The position numbers and the translations under genes are program-made. This document shows positions 63,600 to 64,000 of a stretch of 64,000 bases of DNA, in pieces. The stretch's first letter is position 1. Every line of letters starts with the position of its first letter. The stretch lies in NCBI GenBank assembly GCA_026120185.1, contig JANUWF010001190.1:1860001-1924000 (forward strand), in the 5' to 3' direction. The stretch is from Voacanga thouarsii. Its lineage: Eukaryota; Streptophyta; Magnoliopsida; Gentianales; Apocynaceae. A model generated the notes under the pieces. That model did not search any database, had not been told where the DNA came from, and saw nothing but the letters and a program-made list of their open reading frames with translations.

Positions 63600-64000
63600 A
63601 TCTATTCTAATGACAATAAGAATCAAACAAAACTTATGAACTAAACCTAAAATTCTAAAATCAAAATCTATACCTAATTAATAAACCTAAGAAAAAACTT
63701 AAAGCAATACTACAAAATACTTCACAAATACTTCTCTGGTAAAGCAACTAAAAAGTTAACAAAAAATTTAACTATTCACCTAATTATGCTGAGTTGTCAA
63801 ACCCACAGCAATTTACCCCACAGCTTTACATATTATAAATTTTAAGTGAAAATACTGATTTGCCCTTTTAGTTTGATGAAAATTAAAGTACCTATTAATT
63901 ACTTCTCACCTCTTTTTTCTTTCTTTCCCTTTGGCTTGGAAAAAAAAAGATTAAAGATATTATAGAAAATTAAGAATTCAAAAGATTAAAGATTGTGAAA
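63600..64000. other. AT-rich end of window
   Basis: No ORF, repeat or RNA gene was recognised. Confidence 0.5.

Larger units (their letters stand above)
60820..63600. mobile_element. Gene-fragment cluster, probable Helitron or Pack-MULE
   Basis: At least five fragments from unrelated genes lie within 2.5 kb on both strands, each only one exon or less: NCS1 transporter, EBS-type PHD finger, AAA-ATPase, RING-type zinc ribbon and kinesin-7. Such mixtures are typical of Helitrons or Pack-MULEs. I could not fix either end; the limits given are approximate, and the right end may lie beyond the window. Confidence 0.5.

Overview
This window is nuclear DNA of a flowering plant, most likely a core eudicot. 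Genes have many short exons with GT-AG introns, the protein families are plant-type (LIKE-COV, DDM1, TauE/SafE, RWP-RK, plant mobile domain), there is a eukaryotic tRNA-Glu gene, and Ty1/copia, Mutator-like and hAT elements lie between AT-rich spacers. The genus cannot be fixed from the sequence alone.

Five cellular protein genes and one tRNA gene can be supported. In order they are: the first exon of a small membrane protein (minus, 2035-2144, gene running off the left edge); a LIKE-COV/DUF502 membrane protein (plus, 8588-11104, 6 exons, 270 aa); tRNA-Glu(TTC) (minus, 11656-11727); the SWI2/SNF2 remodeller DDM1 (minus, 12273-19087, 15 coding exons, 756 aa); a TauE/SafE family transporter (minus, 31293-35096, 12 exons, about 477 aa); and U1-70K of the U1 snRNP (minus, 50003-55402, 10 exons), which has an apparent 1-nt deletion in its last exon. 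All exon joins given were worked out by eye from splice sites and preserved reading phase.

Transposable elements fill most of the rest. Three related Ty1/copia elements, each with a 5-bp target duplication, lie at 2594-8176 (TSD GATTA, plus), 43528-48835 (TSD CTTTG, minus) and 55862-60643 (TSD AAAAT, plus). A Mutator-like element of about 9.4 kb (21343-30770) carries a decayed MuDR-type transposase and a plant-mobile-domain gene, plus palindromic and AT-rich repeat arrays. A decayed hAT transposase sits at about 37850-39750, next to an MA3-domain pseudogene. Small MITE-like elements and a tRNA-derived SINE-like sequence lie between 40.6 and 42.2 kb.

The most striking structure is shared by the second and third copia elements. 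In both, protease and integrase (with the end of gag) are replaced by about 1.65 kb of an RKD-type (RWP-RK domain) transcription factor gene. The gene is inverted relative to the element, keeps its introns and carries its own upstream region. Capture junctions are the same in the two copies while the target duplications differ, so the chimera moved after it formed. This is a non-autonomous, gene-carrying retrotransposon family whose LTR transcript would be antisense to RKD.

The right end (about 60.8-63.6 kb) is a patchwork of fragments of unrelated genes (NCS1 nucleobase transporter, EBS-type PHD finger, AAA-ATPase, RING-type zinc ribbon, kinesin-7), as expected of a Helitron or Pack-MULE that captures gene pieces. 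One of its ORFs joins two of the fragments in frame.
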